This document shows, piece after piece, positions 1-9,631 of a stretch of DNA of 64,000 bases. Location: assembly GCA_963776845.1 (NCBI GenBank), contig CAVZOJ010000014.1, forward strand, positions 94,543 through 158,542, written 5' to 3'. The notes below the pieces were generated by a model that saw nothing but the letters and a program-made list of their open reading frames with translations, was not told the DNA's origin and ran no database searches. The stretch's first letter is position 1; each line of letters starts with the position of its first letter. Source of the DNA: Roseitranquillus sp963776845. GTDB taxonomy: Bacteria; Pseudomonadota; Alphaproteobacteria; Rhodobacterales; Rhodobacteraceae. The position numbers were made by a program, and so were the translations under genes.

Positions 1-2
1 CG

Positions 3-1006
<1,004 letters not shown>

Positions 1007-1007
<1 letters not shown>

Positions 1008-1786
1008 TGCAGGTGCTGCTCTGCGAGGACGCGGCGGCGGCGGCGGGGCGTGTCGCCGGCATCCTGGCCGAGACGGTGCGCGCGGCGCCATCGGCCGTGC
1101 TCGGGCTGGCGACGGGCGGCACGATGGAGCCGGTCTATGCCCGGATCGTCGAGATGTGTCGGACCGGGGCGCTCGATCTCCGGGCCGTGACGACGTTCAA
1201 CCTTGATGAGTATGTCGGCCTCGCTGCGGATCACCCGCGGAGCTACCACGCGACGATGCGGCGCCTGCTCTTCGACGCGGTGGGGCTGGACCCGGCGCGG
1301 ACGCACCTGCCGCAGGGCGACGCACCCGATCCGGCCGCCGAAGCCCGGCGCTACGATGCGGCAATCACGGCCGCGGGCGGGATCGACCTGCAACTGCTGG
1401 GGATCGGGGTGAACGGGCACATCGGCTTCAACGAGCCGACGTCGAGCCTGGCGTCGCGAACGCGGATCAAGACGCTGGCGCGGGAGACGCTGGACGCCAA
1501 CGCCCGCTTCTTCGGGCCGGGTGAGACGGCGCCGCAACACGCCATCACGATGGGCATCGCCAACGTCCTCGAGGCGCGGCACGCGGTCCTGCTGGCGATC
1601 GGCGCGGGGAAGGCGCCGGCGGTGGCGCGGATGGTGGAGGGGCCGCTCGGGGCGGACTGCCCCGCGACGGCGCTGCAGATGCACCCGCGCGCGACGGTCG
1701 TGCTCGACCCCGAGGCGGCGCGGGACCTGAAGCTGACCGACTATTACCAGCGGATCCATCCGAACGGCGACGAGGCGGCGCTGTGA
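1007..1786 (+). CDS. nagB: Glucosamine-6-phosphate deaminase
   Basis: Converts glucosamine-6-phosphate to fructose-6-phosphate and ammonia. At 259 aa it has normal NagB length. Visible family motifs are GLATGGT near residue 29 (phosphate loop), TFNLDEY near residue 63 (catalytic Asp) and GVNGHIGFNEP near residue 130 (active-site His and Glu). The ATG overlaps the upstream stop, and the 3' end overlaps nagA by 4 bases, so translation is probably coupled. It shares the operon with nagA, nanE and nanK, which places it at the last step of amino-sugar breakdown. Confidence 0.95.
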
Positions 1787-2922
1787 CCGTCCGGCACGTC
1801 CTGGCGGAGAGGCTCTTCGACGGGACGGGCGGGCAGGCCGAGCGCGAGCGGCTGATCCGAGTGGAGGCGGGGCGGATCGTCGAGGTGGCGCCCGCCCCCG
1901 CGACGCTGCCTGCGGGGACGGTGGAGGCCGAGGTTGTCGCGCCGGGATACATCGACCTTCAGATCAACGGTGCGGCCGACGTTCAGTTCAACGACACACC
2001 GACGCCGGAGGCGGTGGCGCGGATCGCGGCGGGAGCGCGGTCCGGCGGCACGGCGCATCTGCTGCCGACCTTCATCACCGCCCCGGGCGAGGACTACCGC
2101 GGGGCGCTCGCCGCGGTTGCGGAGGCGCGGCGCCGAGGCGTGCCGGGCGTGCTGGGCGCGCATCTTGAGGGGCCGTTCCTGTCACCGGAGAAGCCGGGGA
2201 TCCACCCCCACGAGCACATCCGCCCGATGACGCCCGCGGACGCGGAGGCGATCGCGGCCGCGGGGCCGGGGACGCTGGTGACGCTGGCGCCGGAGCGGCA
2301 GGACACCGGCCTCCTGCGGCGGCTCGCCGGGGCCGGGATCACCGTATTCGCCGGGCACAGCGCCGCGACGTCCGAGGAGATGGCGGCGGCGGTGGCGGCG
2401 GGGCTCTCGGGTGCCACGCATCTCTGGAACGCGATGGCGCCGATCGCCGGACGGGCGCCGGGGATCGTGGGGCGGGTACTGACCGACCCGAGCCTCTGCG
2501 GCAGCATCATCGCGGACGGCCACCATGTCCACGCGCTGAACCTGCGCCTGGCGGCGATGCTGATGCCGGACCGGCTGTGCCTGGTGACGGACGCGATGTG
2601 CACGCTTGCGGGCAGGACGACGCGCTTCGACCTCTTCGGCGTTCCGGTGAAACTGGAGGGCGGGCGGCTGACGGGGCCGGACGGGACGCTTGCCGGGGCG
2701 CATCTCGCCATGGACGAGGCGGTCCGCAACATGGTGCGGCTGGCGGGGGTGGAGCCGGGCCTCGCGGTCGCGATGGCGAGCCGGAACCCGGCGCGCGCGC
2801 TCGGCCTCGAGGCGGAGCTGGGGGTCGTGGCCGTGGGGATGCGGGCGAGCCTGACCCTGCTCGACGGCGAGATGCGGGCGCGGCGGGTGATGGTCGACGG
2901 GATCTTTCCGGACGAGGAATAG
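1783..2922 (+). CDS. nagA: N-acetylglucosamine-6-phosphate deacetylase
   Basis: Removes the acetyl group from GlcNAc-6-P, making the NagB substrate. This is an amidohydrolase-superfamily protein of 379 aa, normal for NagA. Metal and catalytic positions are recognisable: HLEGPF (Glu ligand), FAGHSAA and THLWNAM (His ligands) and LVTDAM (catalytic Asp). The GTG start overlaps the end of nagB in a GTGA-type junction. The stop is TAG, and a short gap of about 20 bases precedes the regulator. No defect seen. Confidence 0.95.
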   Translation: MTVRHVLAERLFDGTGGQAERERLIRVEAGRIVEVAPAPATLPAGTVEAEVVAPGYIDLQINGAADVQFNDTPTPEAVARIAAGARSGGTAHLLPTFITAPGEDYRGALAAVAEARRRGVPGVLGAHLEGPFLSPEKPGIHPHEHIRPMTPADAEAIAAAGPGTLVTLAPERQDTGLLRRLAGAGITVFAGHSAATSEEMAAAVAAGLSGATHLWNAMAPIAGRAPGIVGRVLTDPSLCGSIIADGHHVHALNLRLAAMLMPDRLCLVTDAMCTLAGRTTRFDLFGVPVKLEGGRLTGPDGTLAGAHLAMDEAVRNMVRLAGVEPGLAVAMASRNPARALGLEAELGVVAVGMRASLTLLDGEMRARRVMVDGIFPDEE

Positions 2923-2940
2923 CTTCCTTCGCGCCAGGCC

Positions 2941-3720
2941 GTGTGGGATGAGATCCGCGTGGATGCATACCGGACACCAGACCAGTCGCTGATGGAGTTC
3001 GTGCGCCAGCGCCTCGCGGGGGAGGGCGGTGCGGCGCTCTACCTGCGGCTGGCAGAAGCGCTGACCGAGGCGTTGGACCGGGGGCTGCTGCGCCGCGGCT
3101 CGGCGCTGCCGGGGGAGCGCGGCCTGTCGCGGGCGCTCGGCCTGTCGCGGGTGACCGTGCGGCGCGCGATCGAGGAACTGGTGGGGCGCGGCCTGCTGGT
3201 GCGGCGCCAGGGCGCGCGAACGACGGTGGGGCCGCGGGTCGAGAAGCAGCTCGCGACGCTGTCGGGGTTTTCCGAGGAGATCCGCAGCCGCGGCATGCAG
3301 CCGGGTGTCCGGTGGCTGTCGCGCATGGTCGTGCGGCCGAGCCCGGCGGAGGTGATGGCGCTGGCGCTGGCACCCGCCGACCCGGTGGTGCGGCTGGAGC
3401 GGTTGCGGCTGGCCGACGGCAGCCCGATCGCGATCGAGCGGGCGACGCTGCCGCAGGCCATCCTGCCCTCGGCCGAGTTCGCAGGCGACTCGCTCTACAC
3501 GGCGCTCGACCGGCTGGGGGCGCGGCCGCGTCACGGGACGCAGCGGATCCGGGCGGGCGTGATGACCGAGCGCGAGGCGCGGCTGCTGGAGGCGTCCGTG
3601 GGAACCGCGCTGCTGATCGTGGAGCGTCGGTGCTTTCTGCCGGACGGGCGCACGGTCGAGTTCACCGAAACCCGCTATAACGGCGACGTGTACGACTTCG
3701 TCACCGAACTGTCGGGGTGA
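2941..3720 (+). CDS. GntR-family (UTRA) transcriptional regulator of the amino-sugar operon
   Basis: A 259-aa protein with an N-terminal winged-helix GntR domain (about residues 35-100; pattern LPGERGLSRALGLSRVTVRRAIEEL) and a C-terminal UTRA effector-binding domain (about 115-255). This is the architecture of NagR/DasR-like repressors, which usually sense a phosphorylated amino sugar. It sits inside the operon between nagA and nanE, so self-regulation is likely. The GTG at 2941 gives about 25 residues before the domain; a start a few codons later is possible. Confidence 0.9.
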   Translation: MWDEIRVDAYRTPDQSLMEFVRQRLAGEGGAALYLRLAEALTEALDRGLLRRGSALPGERGLSRALGLSRVTVRRAIEELVGRGLLVRRQGARTTVGPRVEKQLATLSGFSEEIRSRGMQPGVRWLSRMVVRPSPAEVMALALAPADPVVRLERLRLADGSPIAIERATLPQAILPSAEFAGDSLYTALDRLGARPRHGTQRIRAGVMTEREARLLEASVGTALLIVERRCFLPDGRTVEFTETRYNGDVYDFVTELSG

Positions 3721-3802
3721 TGCGCTGGCAAGATACCAGTTGCGTACCTGTGGGCGCTGTGGTTCGGTTTCTGACGTGGAGGAGAGGGGTCGCGCGCGGG
3801 AC

Positions 3803-4474
3803 ATGCTGGAGGGTCTTCGGGGGCGTCTCATAGCGTCGTGCCAGCCGGTCATAGGCGGGCCGATGGACCGGCCGGAGATCGTCGCGGCGATGGCGCTCGC
3901 GGCGCTGGAGGGCGGCGCCGCCGGGCTGCGGATCGAGGGCGTGCGGAACATCCAGGCGGTGCGCGCGGCCACCCGCGTGCCGCTGATCGGCCTCGTCAAG
4001 CGCGACCTCGTCGGCAGTCCGGTGCGGATCACCCCCCTGGCGCGCGACGTGGCGGAGGTGATCGCGGCGGGCGCCGATATCGTCGCGGTCGATGCGACGC
4101 TGCGGACGCGGCCGGAGTTGGTGGAGGATCTGCTCAGGGCGATCCGTGCGGGCGGGGCGTGCGCGATGGCCGATTGCGCGACGCGGGAGGAGGGGGAAAT
4201 CGCGGCGGCGGCGGGGTTCGACCTGCTCGGCACGACGCTCTCCGGCTACACCGGGGAAGCCGTCGTGCCCGATGGTCCTGATCTGGCGCTGGTCGAGGCG
4301 ATGCGGGATCTGGGGCTGCCGGTGATCGCGGAGGGCCGATACCACCGGCCGGAACAGGCGGCGGCGGCGATCCGCGCGGGGGCGTTCGCCGTCGTCGTGG
4401 GATCGGCGCTGACGCGGATCGAGCATGTCACGGGCTGGTTCGTGGATGCGATCGCGGCGGAGCGGGCGGCGTGA
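3803..4474 (+). CDS. nanE: N-acetylmannosamine-6-phosphate 2-epimerase
   Basis: Interconverts ManNAc-6-P and GlcNAc-6-P, linking ManNAc or sialic-acid-derived sugar to NagA. It is a TIM-barrel protein of about 223 aa. Family features are the early SCQPV segment, GLIKRD-like LVKRDL near residue 66, IVAVDAT and ADCAT in the middle, and the C-terminal phosphate-binding AVVVGSALTR. I chose the ATG at 3803 because homology begins there. In-frame TTG (3740) and GTG (3776) codons lie upstream, and a GGAGGAG sits at about 3778. The 3' end overlaps nanK by 4 bases. Confidence 0.92.
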   Translation: MLEGLRGRLIASCQPVIGGPMDRPEIVAAMALAALEGGAAGLRIEGVRNIQAVRAATRVPLIGLVKRDLVGSPVRITPLARDVAEVIAAGADIVAVDATLRTRPELVEDLLRAIRAGGACAMADCATREEGEIAAAAGFDLLGTTLSGYTGEAVVPDGPDLALVEAMRDLGLPVIAEGRYHRPEQAAAAIRAGAFAVVVGSALTRIEHVTGWFVDAIAAERAA

Positions 4475-5367
4475 GCGGAACGCTCGCCATCGACCTCGGC
4501 GGCACCAAGCTGCTCTGTGCCCTGGTCGAGGGCGGTGAGGTGGCGGCGCGCAGGGTTGCGCCGACCGACCGCGCCGACGGTCCGGAGGGCTGGATAGATG
4601 CCGCCGCCGGTGCCGCAGCAAAATGGTGTGGACGGTTCGACCGGGTCGGCATCGCCGTGACCGGGGGCGTCCGCGACGGGCTCTGGTCGGCGCTCAACCC
4701 CGTGACGCTGGGGGTCCCGGACGACACGCCGCTCGTCGCGCTGGCCGAGGCCGCGTTCGGGCTGCCGGTCACGGCCGCGAACGACGCACAGGCTGCGGCG
4801 TGGGGCGAGTACCGGCATGGGGCAGGGCAAGGGCGCGACCTCGTCTTCCTCACGATCTCGACCGGCGTCGGGGCGGGGATCGTCGCGGACGGGCGCCTCC
4901 TGACCGGGCGGGGCGGGCTCGCGGGTCATGCGGGGCAGATGCGCGGGCCGGACGGGACCGCCCCGCTCGAGGATCGGGTGTCGGGCCGGTGGCTGGCTGC
5001 CGAGGCGCGCGCGGCGGGGCATGATCTCGACGCGCGCGGCGTCTTCGAGGCGGCGGAGCGTGGAGAGGGCTGGGCGGCGGACCTGCGCGACACGCTGGTA
5101 CGGCGGGCCGCCAGCCTTTGCGCCGACCTGCAGATGCTGTTCGACCCGGAGATCATCGTCATCGGCGGCGGCATCGGACTGGCCGCCGGGGTGATCGAGC
5201 GGTTGCGCGCCGCGCTCGAGCCCCTGCCGGAACCCATTCGGCCGGCGCTCGTGCGATCGGCCCTCGGCGAGAATGCGGGTGTGGTCGGTATCGCCGCCCT
5301 GGCCCGAACCGACGCGGACGACAGAACCCGCGCACCATCCATGACCCAACAGGAGACACAGCCGTGA
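4471..5367 (+). CDS. nanK: ROK-family kinase, probable N-acetylmannosamine kinase
   Basis: ATP-dependent sugar kinase of the ROK family, 298 aa. The N-terminal phosphate loop LAIDLGGTKL and the catalytic Asp in AANDAQAAA (about residue 107) are present, as is the ISTGVGAGI adenosine segment. The usual ROK zinc cluster (CxCGxxGCxE) is absent: the equivalent region reads GPDGTAPLEDRVSG with no cysteines. Next to nanE the likely substrate is ManNAc, but GlcNAc cannot be excluded. GTG start overlaps nanE; the last four bases overlap the binding-protein gene. Confidence 0.85.
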   Translation: MSGTLAIDLGGTKLLCALVEGGEVAARRVAPTDRADGPEGWIDAAAGAAAKWCGRFDRVGIAVTGGVRDGLWSALNPVTLGVPDDTPLVALAEAAFGLPVTAANDAQAAAWGEYRHGAGQGRDLVFLTISTGVGAGIVADGRLLTGRGGLAGHAGQMRGPDGTAPLEDRVSGRWLAAEARAAGHDLDARGVFEAAERGEGWAADLRDTLVRRAASLCADLQMLFDPEIIVIGGGIGLAAGVIERLRAALEPLPEPIRPALVRSALGENAGVVGIAALARTDADDRTRAPSMTQQETQP

Positions 5368-6677
5368 TCAGAAGATTGCTCTTGGCCTCTGCCACATCCT
5401 GCCTCGCCGCGACCGCGTCGGCCGAGGTCACCGTCCTGGGATGGCCGGGCGGCCCCGAGGAGGAGGCGCTGCGCGCCGTCACCGAAGTCTGGAACGCGCG
5501 TGAGGAGGTGGCGGACGAGAACAAGGTGGAACTGCTGTTCTTCAGCCGCGACGGGTTCTTCGACAAGCTGCTGGCCGACCTCGCCGCAGGCAGCACGGCG
5601 TTCGACGTCAACCTGCTCGCGACCTACTCGATCGGCCGCTATGCGCCATACATGGAGCCGGTCGAGCTGTCGGACGAGGCGGCGGACGTCTTTGGCGAGG
5701 CGGTGCTGTCGACGATGCAGTACGAGGGCGAGCAGTACGGGGTGCCGACGGACCTTTCGATGCACTTTCTCTACTATCGCAGCGACCTCATCGACGAGCT
5801 TCTCGCCGACGAGGCCGCAGCCGAAACCTATGCCCAAATAGCCGAGGAGTATCTGGGCGAGCCGCTGCAGCCCAAGGCGCCCGAGGAGTGGACCTGGCAG
5901 GATTTCGCGGCGACGGCGCTCTACTTCTCGCAGGCGGTGAACCCGGACAGCCCCACGCGCTACGGGACCGTGCTGCAGATGAAGAACCTGCTCTTCAACA
6001 TGATGGTCTTCCAGTCGCTGCCGCGGGCCTACGGGGCGGACTGGATGGACGAGGAGGGCAACGTCACCGTGGACAGCGAGGCGTACCGGACCGGCCTCGA
6101 GATGTTCAAGATGCTGAGCGATGCCGGCGCGACGCCGCGGGATTCACTGTCCTACGAGTTCCCGGAGGCGAATGCCGCCTTCACCTCGGGACAGGTGGCG
6201 GTGATGCTGCAGTGGAACGGTGCTGCGGGCGCGTTGACGAGCCCCGAGACGGCGCCCGCGACGGCGGAGGTGACGGAGACCGTCGCGCCGCCGGCAGGGC
6301 CGGAGGGGCGGTTCACGCACATCCACGGCCTCGGCCTGGGGCTGAACGCGAACGCCGAGAACCCGGAGGGCGCACGCGAGTTCCTGCGCTGGCTCTCGAC
6401 CGAGGAGGCGGCGGTGGCCTACGCCAAGGCCGGAGGCGCGCCGGGTCTTGCCGGCAGCGCGATCGACGCCGTGGCGGAGGAGCGGCCGGACCTCGTGCCG
6501 CTCGGCCAGTATGCGTCCGACTACGGCTACGTCATGCGCGGCGGCACGTCGGCCAACGCGCTCTCGGTCTACGAGGTGCAGGCCGAGGAGTTCACCGGCT
6601 ACTGGAGCGGGACGCAGAGCCTCGACGAGGCGCTGGCCGGGGCCGAGGAGAGGATGGGGGAGCTTCTTTCGGAATGA
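5364..6677 (+). CDS. Sugar ABC transporter periplasmic binding protein
   Basis: Family 1 extracellular solute-binding protein of 437 aa with an N-terminal signal peptide (charged VIRR, hydrophobic LLLASATSCLAATASA, cleavage near residue 20). It would capture the imported amino sugar in the periplasm for the permeases that follow. The GTG start at 5364 sits inside the kinase stop codon and is preceded by AGGAGAC. Aromatic-rich stretches typical of sugar sites are visible. A 55-base gap with a hairpin separates it from the permeases. Confidence 0.92.
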   Translation: MIRRLLLASATSCLAATASAEVTVLGWPGGPEEEALRAVTEVWNAREEVADENKVELLFFSRDGFFDKLLADLAAGSTAFDVNLLATYSIGRYAPYMEPVELSDEAADVFGEAVLSTMQYEGEQYGVPTDLSMHFLYYRSDLIDELLADEAAAETYAQIAEEYLGEPLQPKAPEEWTWQDFAATALYFSQAVNPDSPTRYGTVLQMKNLLFNMMVFQSLPRAYGADWMDEEGNVTVDSEAYRTGLEMFKMLSDAGATPRDSLSYEFPEANAAFTSGQVAVMLQWNGAAGALTSPETAPATAEVTETVAPPAGPEGRFTHIHGLGLGLNANAENPEGAREFLRWLSTEEAAVAYAKAGGAPGLAGSAIDAVAEERPDLVPLGQYASDYGYVMRGGTSANALSVYEVQAEEFTGYWSGTQSLDEALAGAEERMGELLSE

Positions 6678-6685
6678 TTGCGGCG

Positions 6686-6712
6686 GGCGGCCGGGCACCG
6701 GGCTTGGCCGCC
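6686..6712 (+). promoter_or_regulatory. Intercistronic hairpin between binding-protein and permease genes
   Basis: GGCGGCC at 6686-6692 pairs with GGCCGCC at 6706-6712 around a 13-base loop. There is no U-tract, so this is not a classical terminator. Stem-loops here commonly protect the abundant binding-protein mRNA and lower permease expression; that role is inferred. Confidence 0.5.
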
Positions 6713-6732
6713 GGCACCTTTGAGGATCGACG

Positions 6733-7599
6733 ATGAGCCGCGGCCCGCGCTTCGAGAACGCCGTCCTCACCGCGCCGCTCGTGCTGTTCCTGCTGGCGCT
6801 GCTGGGCTTTCCGGCGGCCGTCGACATCGTCTACTCGCTGTCGGCGGTCACCTTCGAGACGCTGCGGGCGCCGAGGTTTCACGGGCTGGGTAACTTCACG
6901 GCGGTCCTCAACGATCCGAGCTTCTGGCAGGCGACGTGGTTCTCCCTGCGCTTCGCCGTCATCACGGCGGTGGCGGAGTGCCTGATCGGCCTGGCGCTCG
7001 CGATCTACCTGGCGCCGCTCCTGCGCCGCCACCCGTGGCTGCTGGCGATCCTCATCCTGCCGATGGTCGTGGCGCCGGCGATGATGGGGCTGATGTACCG
7101 GCTGGTGCTGCACGAGTTCATCGGGCCGCTGCCGCACTACCTCTTCAGCCTCTTCGGGACGAGCCCCGGGTTCCTGACCGCGCAGAACGTTTTCTGGACC
7201 ATCGCGGTGATCGAGACGCTGCAATGGACGCCGTTCGCGCTGCTGCTCTTCCACCTCGCCTACGAGCAGATCCCGACCGACATCCGCGAGGCGGCGGCGG
7301 TCGAGGGAGCGCGAGGCTGGCGGATGCTGAGGCGGATCGAACTGCCGATGATGCTGCCGACCGTGGGCATCGCGTTCTTCATCCGCTTCATCGACGGGTT
7401 CCGGGTCTTCGACAACATCTGGGTGCTGACCGGGACCGGGCCCGGCGGGAGCACGACGTCGCTCTCGATCTACATCTACGTGTCGTTCTTTCGCTCCGGC
7501 GAGATCGGAGAGGCGATCGCGGCGTCGATCCTGCTCTTCGGAACGGCCTTCGCGCTGCTCTGGCTCGGGGCGCGGCGGCTGCGCACGGAACCGACGTGA
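6733..7599 (+). CDS. Sugar ABC transporter permease (MalF/UgpA type)
   Basis: Inner-membrane subunit of 288 aa with six predicted hydrophobic segments, the first at about residues 13-35. The cytoplasmic EAA loop (EAAAVEGARGWRMLRRIELP, near residue 190) docks on the ATPase. It forms a heterodimer with the next gene, whose GTG start overlaps this stop by four bases. Start ATG at 6733 agrees with the position of the first membrane helix. Confidence 0.93.
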   Translation: MSRGPRFENAVLTAPLVLFLLALLGFPAAVDIVYSLSAVTFETLRAPRFHGLGNFTAVLNDPSFWQATWFSLRFAVITAVAECLIGLALAIYLAPLLRRHPWLLAILILPMVVAPAMMGLMYRLVLHEFIGPLPHYLFSLFGTSPGFLTAQNVFWTIAVIETLQWTPFALLLFHLAYEQIPTDIREAAAVEGARGWRMLRRIELPMMLPTVGIAFFIRFIDGFRVFDNIWVLTGTGPGGSTTSLSIYIYVSFFRSGEIGEAIAASILLFGTAFALLWLGARRLRTEPT

Positions 7600-8423
7600 G
7601 GCGGGGCCTGGCGCTGCGCTGGGTCGTCTTCGCGCTGGCGGCGTTCGTGCTGAACTTTCCGGTCATCGCCACGCTGGTGACCTCGTTCAAGACGGGGGCG
7701 GAGATCGCGCGGAACCCCGGCCTGACGGTTGCGGCGCCGACGCTGGAGAACTACGCGGCGGTGTTTTCCACCGGCGGCCGGCTCGACATCTGGGGCTATC
7801 TCGGCAACAGCCTCGTCGCCGCACTGATCGGGACGATCCTGCCGATGGCGCTGAGCTTTCCGGCGGCCTGGGCCATCGCCCGGCGCGGCGTGGGGGCGAC
7901 GGTGCTTTTCCCGGTTGTGGTCAACCTCAGGGCGCTTCCGCTCATCGTCTTCGCGATACCCCTCTACCTCATGTACCAGTCGCTGGGGCTGCTCGACACG
8001 CGCATCGGGCTGGGGCTCATCCTTGCGGTGGTGAACCTGCCGATCGCGCTTCTGATCCTCGTCAGCACGGTGCGGGCGCTGCCGCTCGAGCTCGAGGAGG
8101 CGGCGAAGATGGACGGCGCGTCGACATTCACGCTGCTGCGCCGGGTAGTGCTGCCGCTGACCCGGCCGGCGATGGTCACGGTCTTCATCTTCGGCTTCAT
8201 CACCGCCTGGAACGAGTTCCTCTTCGGCTTGATGCTGACGACGAGCGAGGCGGTCCCGGTGACGGTGGGGGCGTCGTTCTTCTTCGCCACGGGTGGCGGT
8301 GGCGTGCAATGGGGCGTGGCCGCGGCGATAATCGTGGTGTCGGCGGCGCCGCCGGTGCTCCTCGGGCTCTTCATGTACCGCCATATCGGCGAGTCCATGA
8401 CCGCAGGAGCGGTCAAGGGGTGA
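7596..8423 (+). CDS. Sugar ABC transporter permease (MalG/UgpE type)
   Basis: Second membrane subunit, 275 aa, six hydrophobic segments, EAA loop EEAAKMDGASTFTLLRRVVLP near residue 165. The GTG start at 7596 overlaps the stop of the preceding permease, so the pair is translationally coupled. It is the last gene of the amino-sugar operon; the next 100 bases lead directly into an insertion sequence, which may remove the native terminator or any further operon gene. Confidence 0.93.
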   Translation: MRRGLALRWVVFALAAFVLNFPVIATLVTSFKTGAEIARNPGLTVAAPTLENYAAVFSTGGRLDIWGYLGNSLVAALIGTILPMALSFPAAWAIARRGVGATVLFPVVVNLRALPLIVFAIPLYLMYQSLGLLDTRIGLGLILAVVNLPIALLILVSTVRALPLELEEAAKMDGASTFTLLRRVVLPLTRPAMVTVFIFGFITAWNEFLFGLMLTTSEAVPVTVGASFFFATGGGGVQWGVAAAIIVVSAAPPVLLGLFMYRHIGESMTAGAVKG

Positions 8424-8524
8424 CGCGGCGCACTTGAAAGGTCTGAGCAGGAGGAGCGGGTTCTTCCCCTGTTTGTTGCACTCGAGCCGCCGGCCGAAGG
8501 AAGACGCCGACACCTTGACCTAGG

Positions 8525-9583
8525 TGTCCCATCCCGGACGATCGCATAGACCCTCGCCGCTCGTCCTTGTTCATGGCACGGTCGCTGCTTGGTGAAGTTC
8601 GGGACGGGAGGCGGACATGCTGATCTCGCTGCACAAGCAGGCGACGACGACGCCGAAGGTCCGCGCCGCGATCCAGGCGAGTACCGAGCCAGCCTGGATG
8701 CTGGCAGAGCGCCACGGCATCTCCGAGCAGACGGTCTGGAAGTGGCGCAAGCGGGACGGCGTGCGTGACCGCAGCCACACGGCACACCGGTTGCAGACGA
8801 CGCTGACGCCCGCTCAGGAGGCGGTTGCGGTGGCGCTTCGGACAACCCTTCTGCTGCCGCTGGACGACCTGCTCGCGGTGGCACGCGAGTTCCTCAACCC
8901 GCACGTCTCCCGCTCCGGGCTTGACCGTTGCCTGCGGCGGCATGGCGTCGGGAACCTGCGGGAGCTGAAGCCGAAGGCGGCCAAGCCCACGCACAAGCCG
9001 TTCAGGACGTATGAGCCTGGATACCTGCATCTCGACGTGAAATACCTGCCGCAGATGGCCGACGAGAACCGGCGCCGCTTTCTCTTCGTCGCCATCGACC
9101 GCGCCACCCGATGGGTCTTCGTGCGCGTCTATCCGGCAAAGACGGCCGCCAACGCCCGCCGTTTTCTGCGCGACCTCGAGCGCGCCGCGCCGATGAAGAT
9201 CAGCCGCGTTCTGACGGACAACGGCAAGGAGTTCACCGACCGGCTCTTCGGCCTGCGCCGTCGTGCCGCCACAGGAAACCATGACTTCGACCGGCTCTGC
9301 GCCGAGTTCAGCATCGAGCACCGCCTGGCGCCGCCGCGGCGGCCGCAGACGAACGGCATGGTCGAGCGCTTCAACGGCCGCATCGAGGACGTCCTGCAAA
9401 GCCACCGCTTCCGCAGCGGCGAGGACCTCGAGCAGACCATCCTGCGCTATGTCCGCCTCTACAATACCCAGCTGCCGCAGTCTGTACTGAAGGGAGGTAC
9501 GCCGATCGACGCGCTCAAGAACTGGCACCGCCGCAGACCAAAGCTCTTCAGGAAGCAGCCCTACAATCATGCGGGATGTGACA
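8525..9583 (+). mobile_element. IS481-family insertion sequence, copy 1 (1059 bp)
   Basis: Ends are imperfect inverted repeats: TGTCCCATCCCGG at 8525 and, reading inward from 9583, TGTCACATCCCGC. Both sides carry the 6-bp target duplication CCTAGG (8519-8524 and 9584-9589), which fits the NCTAGN preference known for IS481. One transposase gene fills the element. A second copy of the same length lies inverted at 62863-63921, and the two encode the same protein up to the right end. Confidence 0.93.
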
Positions 9584-9588
9584 CCTAG
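8617..9588 (+). CDS. IS481-family transposase, copy 1
   Basis: DDE transposase of 323 aa. An N-terminal helix-turn-helix (about residues 12-45, AERHGISEQTVWKWRK) binds the element ends. The rve-type catalytic core follows, with Asp in HLDVKYL, Asp in LTDNGKEF and Glu in NGMVERFNG. GGGAGG precedes the ATG. The stop codon TAG (9586-9588) is not part of the element: it is formed by the right-hand target duplication CCTAGG. Copy 2, inserted in CATAGG, lacks this stop and reads on. Confidence 0.95.
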   Translation: MLISLHKQATTTPKVRAAIQASTEPAWMLAERHGISEQTVWKWRKRDGVRDRSHTAHRLQTTLTPAQEAVAVALRTTLLLPLDDLLAVAREFLNPHVSRSGLDRCLRRHGVGNLRELKPKAAKPTHKPFRTYEPGYLHLDVKYLPQMADENRRRFLFVAIDRATRWVFVRVYPAKTAANARRFLRDLERAAPMKISRVLTDNGKEFTDRLFGLRRRAATGNHDFDRLCAEFSIEHRLAPPRRPQTNGMVERFNGRIEDVLQSHRFRSGEDLEQTILRYVRLYNTQLPQSVLKGGTPIDALKNWHRRRPKLFRKQPYNHAGCDT

Positions 9589-9589
9589 G
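9584..9589. repeat. Target duplication CCTAGG supplying the transposase stop codon
   Basis: Matches CCTAGG at 8519-8524 on the other side of the insertion. In the transposase frame the last codons are TGT GAC ACC TAG, of which the final CC and TAG come from the target. Confidence 0.9.
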
Positions 9590-9631
9590 AGCCGTACGCG
9601 CAGCAGTTCGGCGCCGCCGGGGCAGGGCGCG

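Noticed and set aside
2182..4233. Very long minus-strand open frame of over 680 codons opposite nagA, gntR and nanE
   Set aside because: It is the reverse-frame shadow of real genes in G+C-rich DNA: low-complexity Arg/Pro/Ala content, no domain, and no ribosome site.
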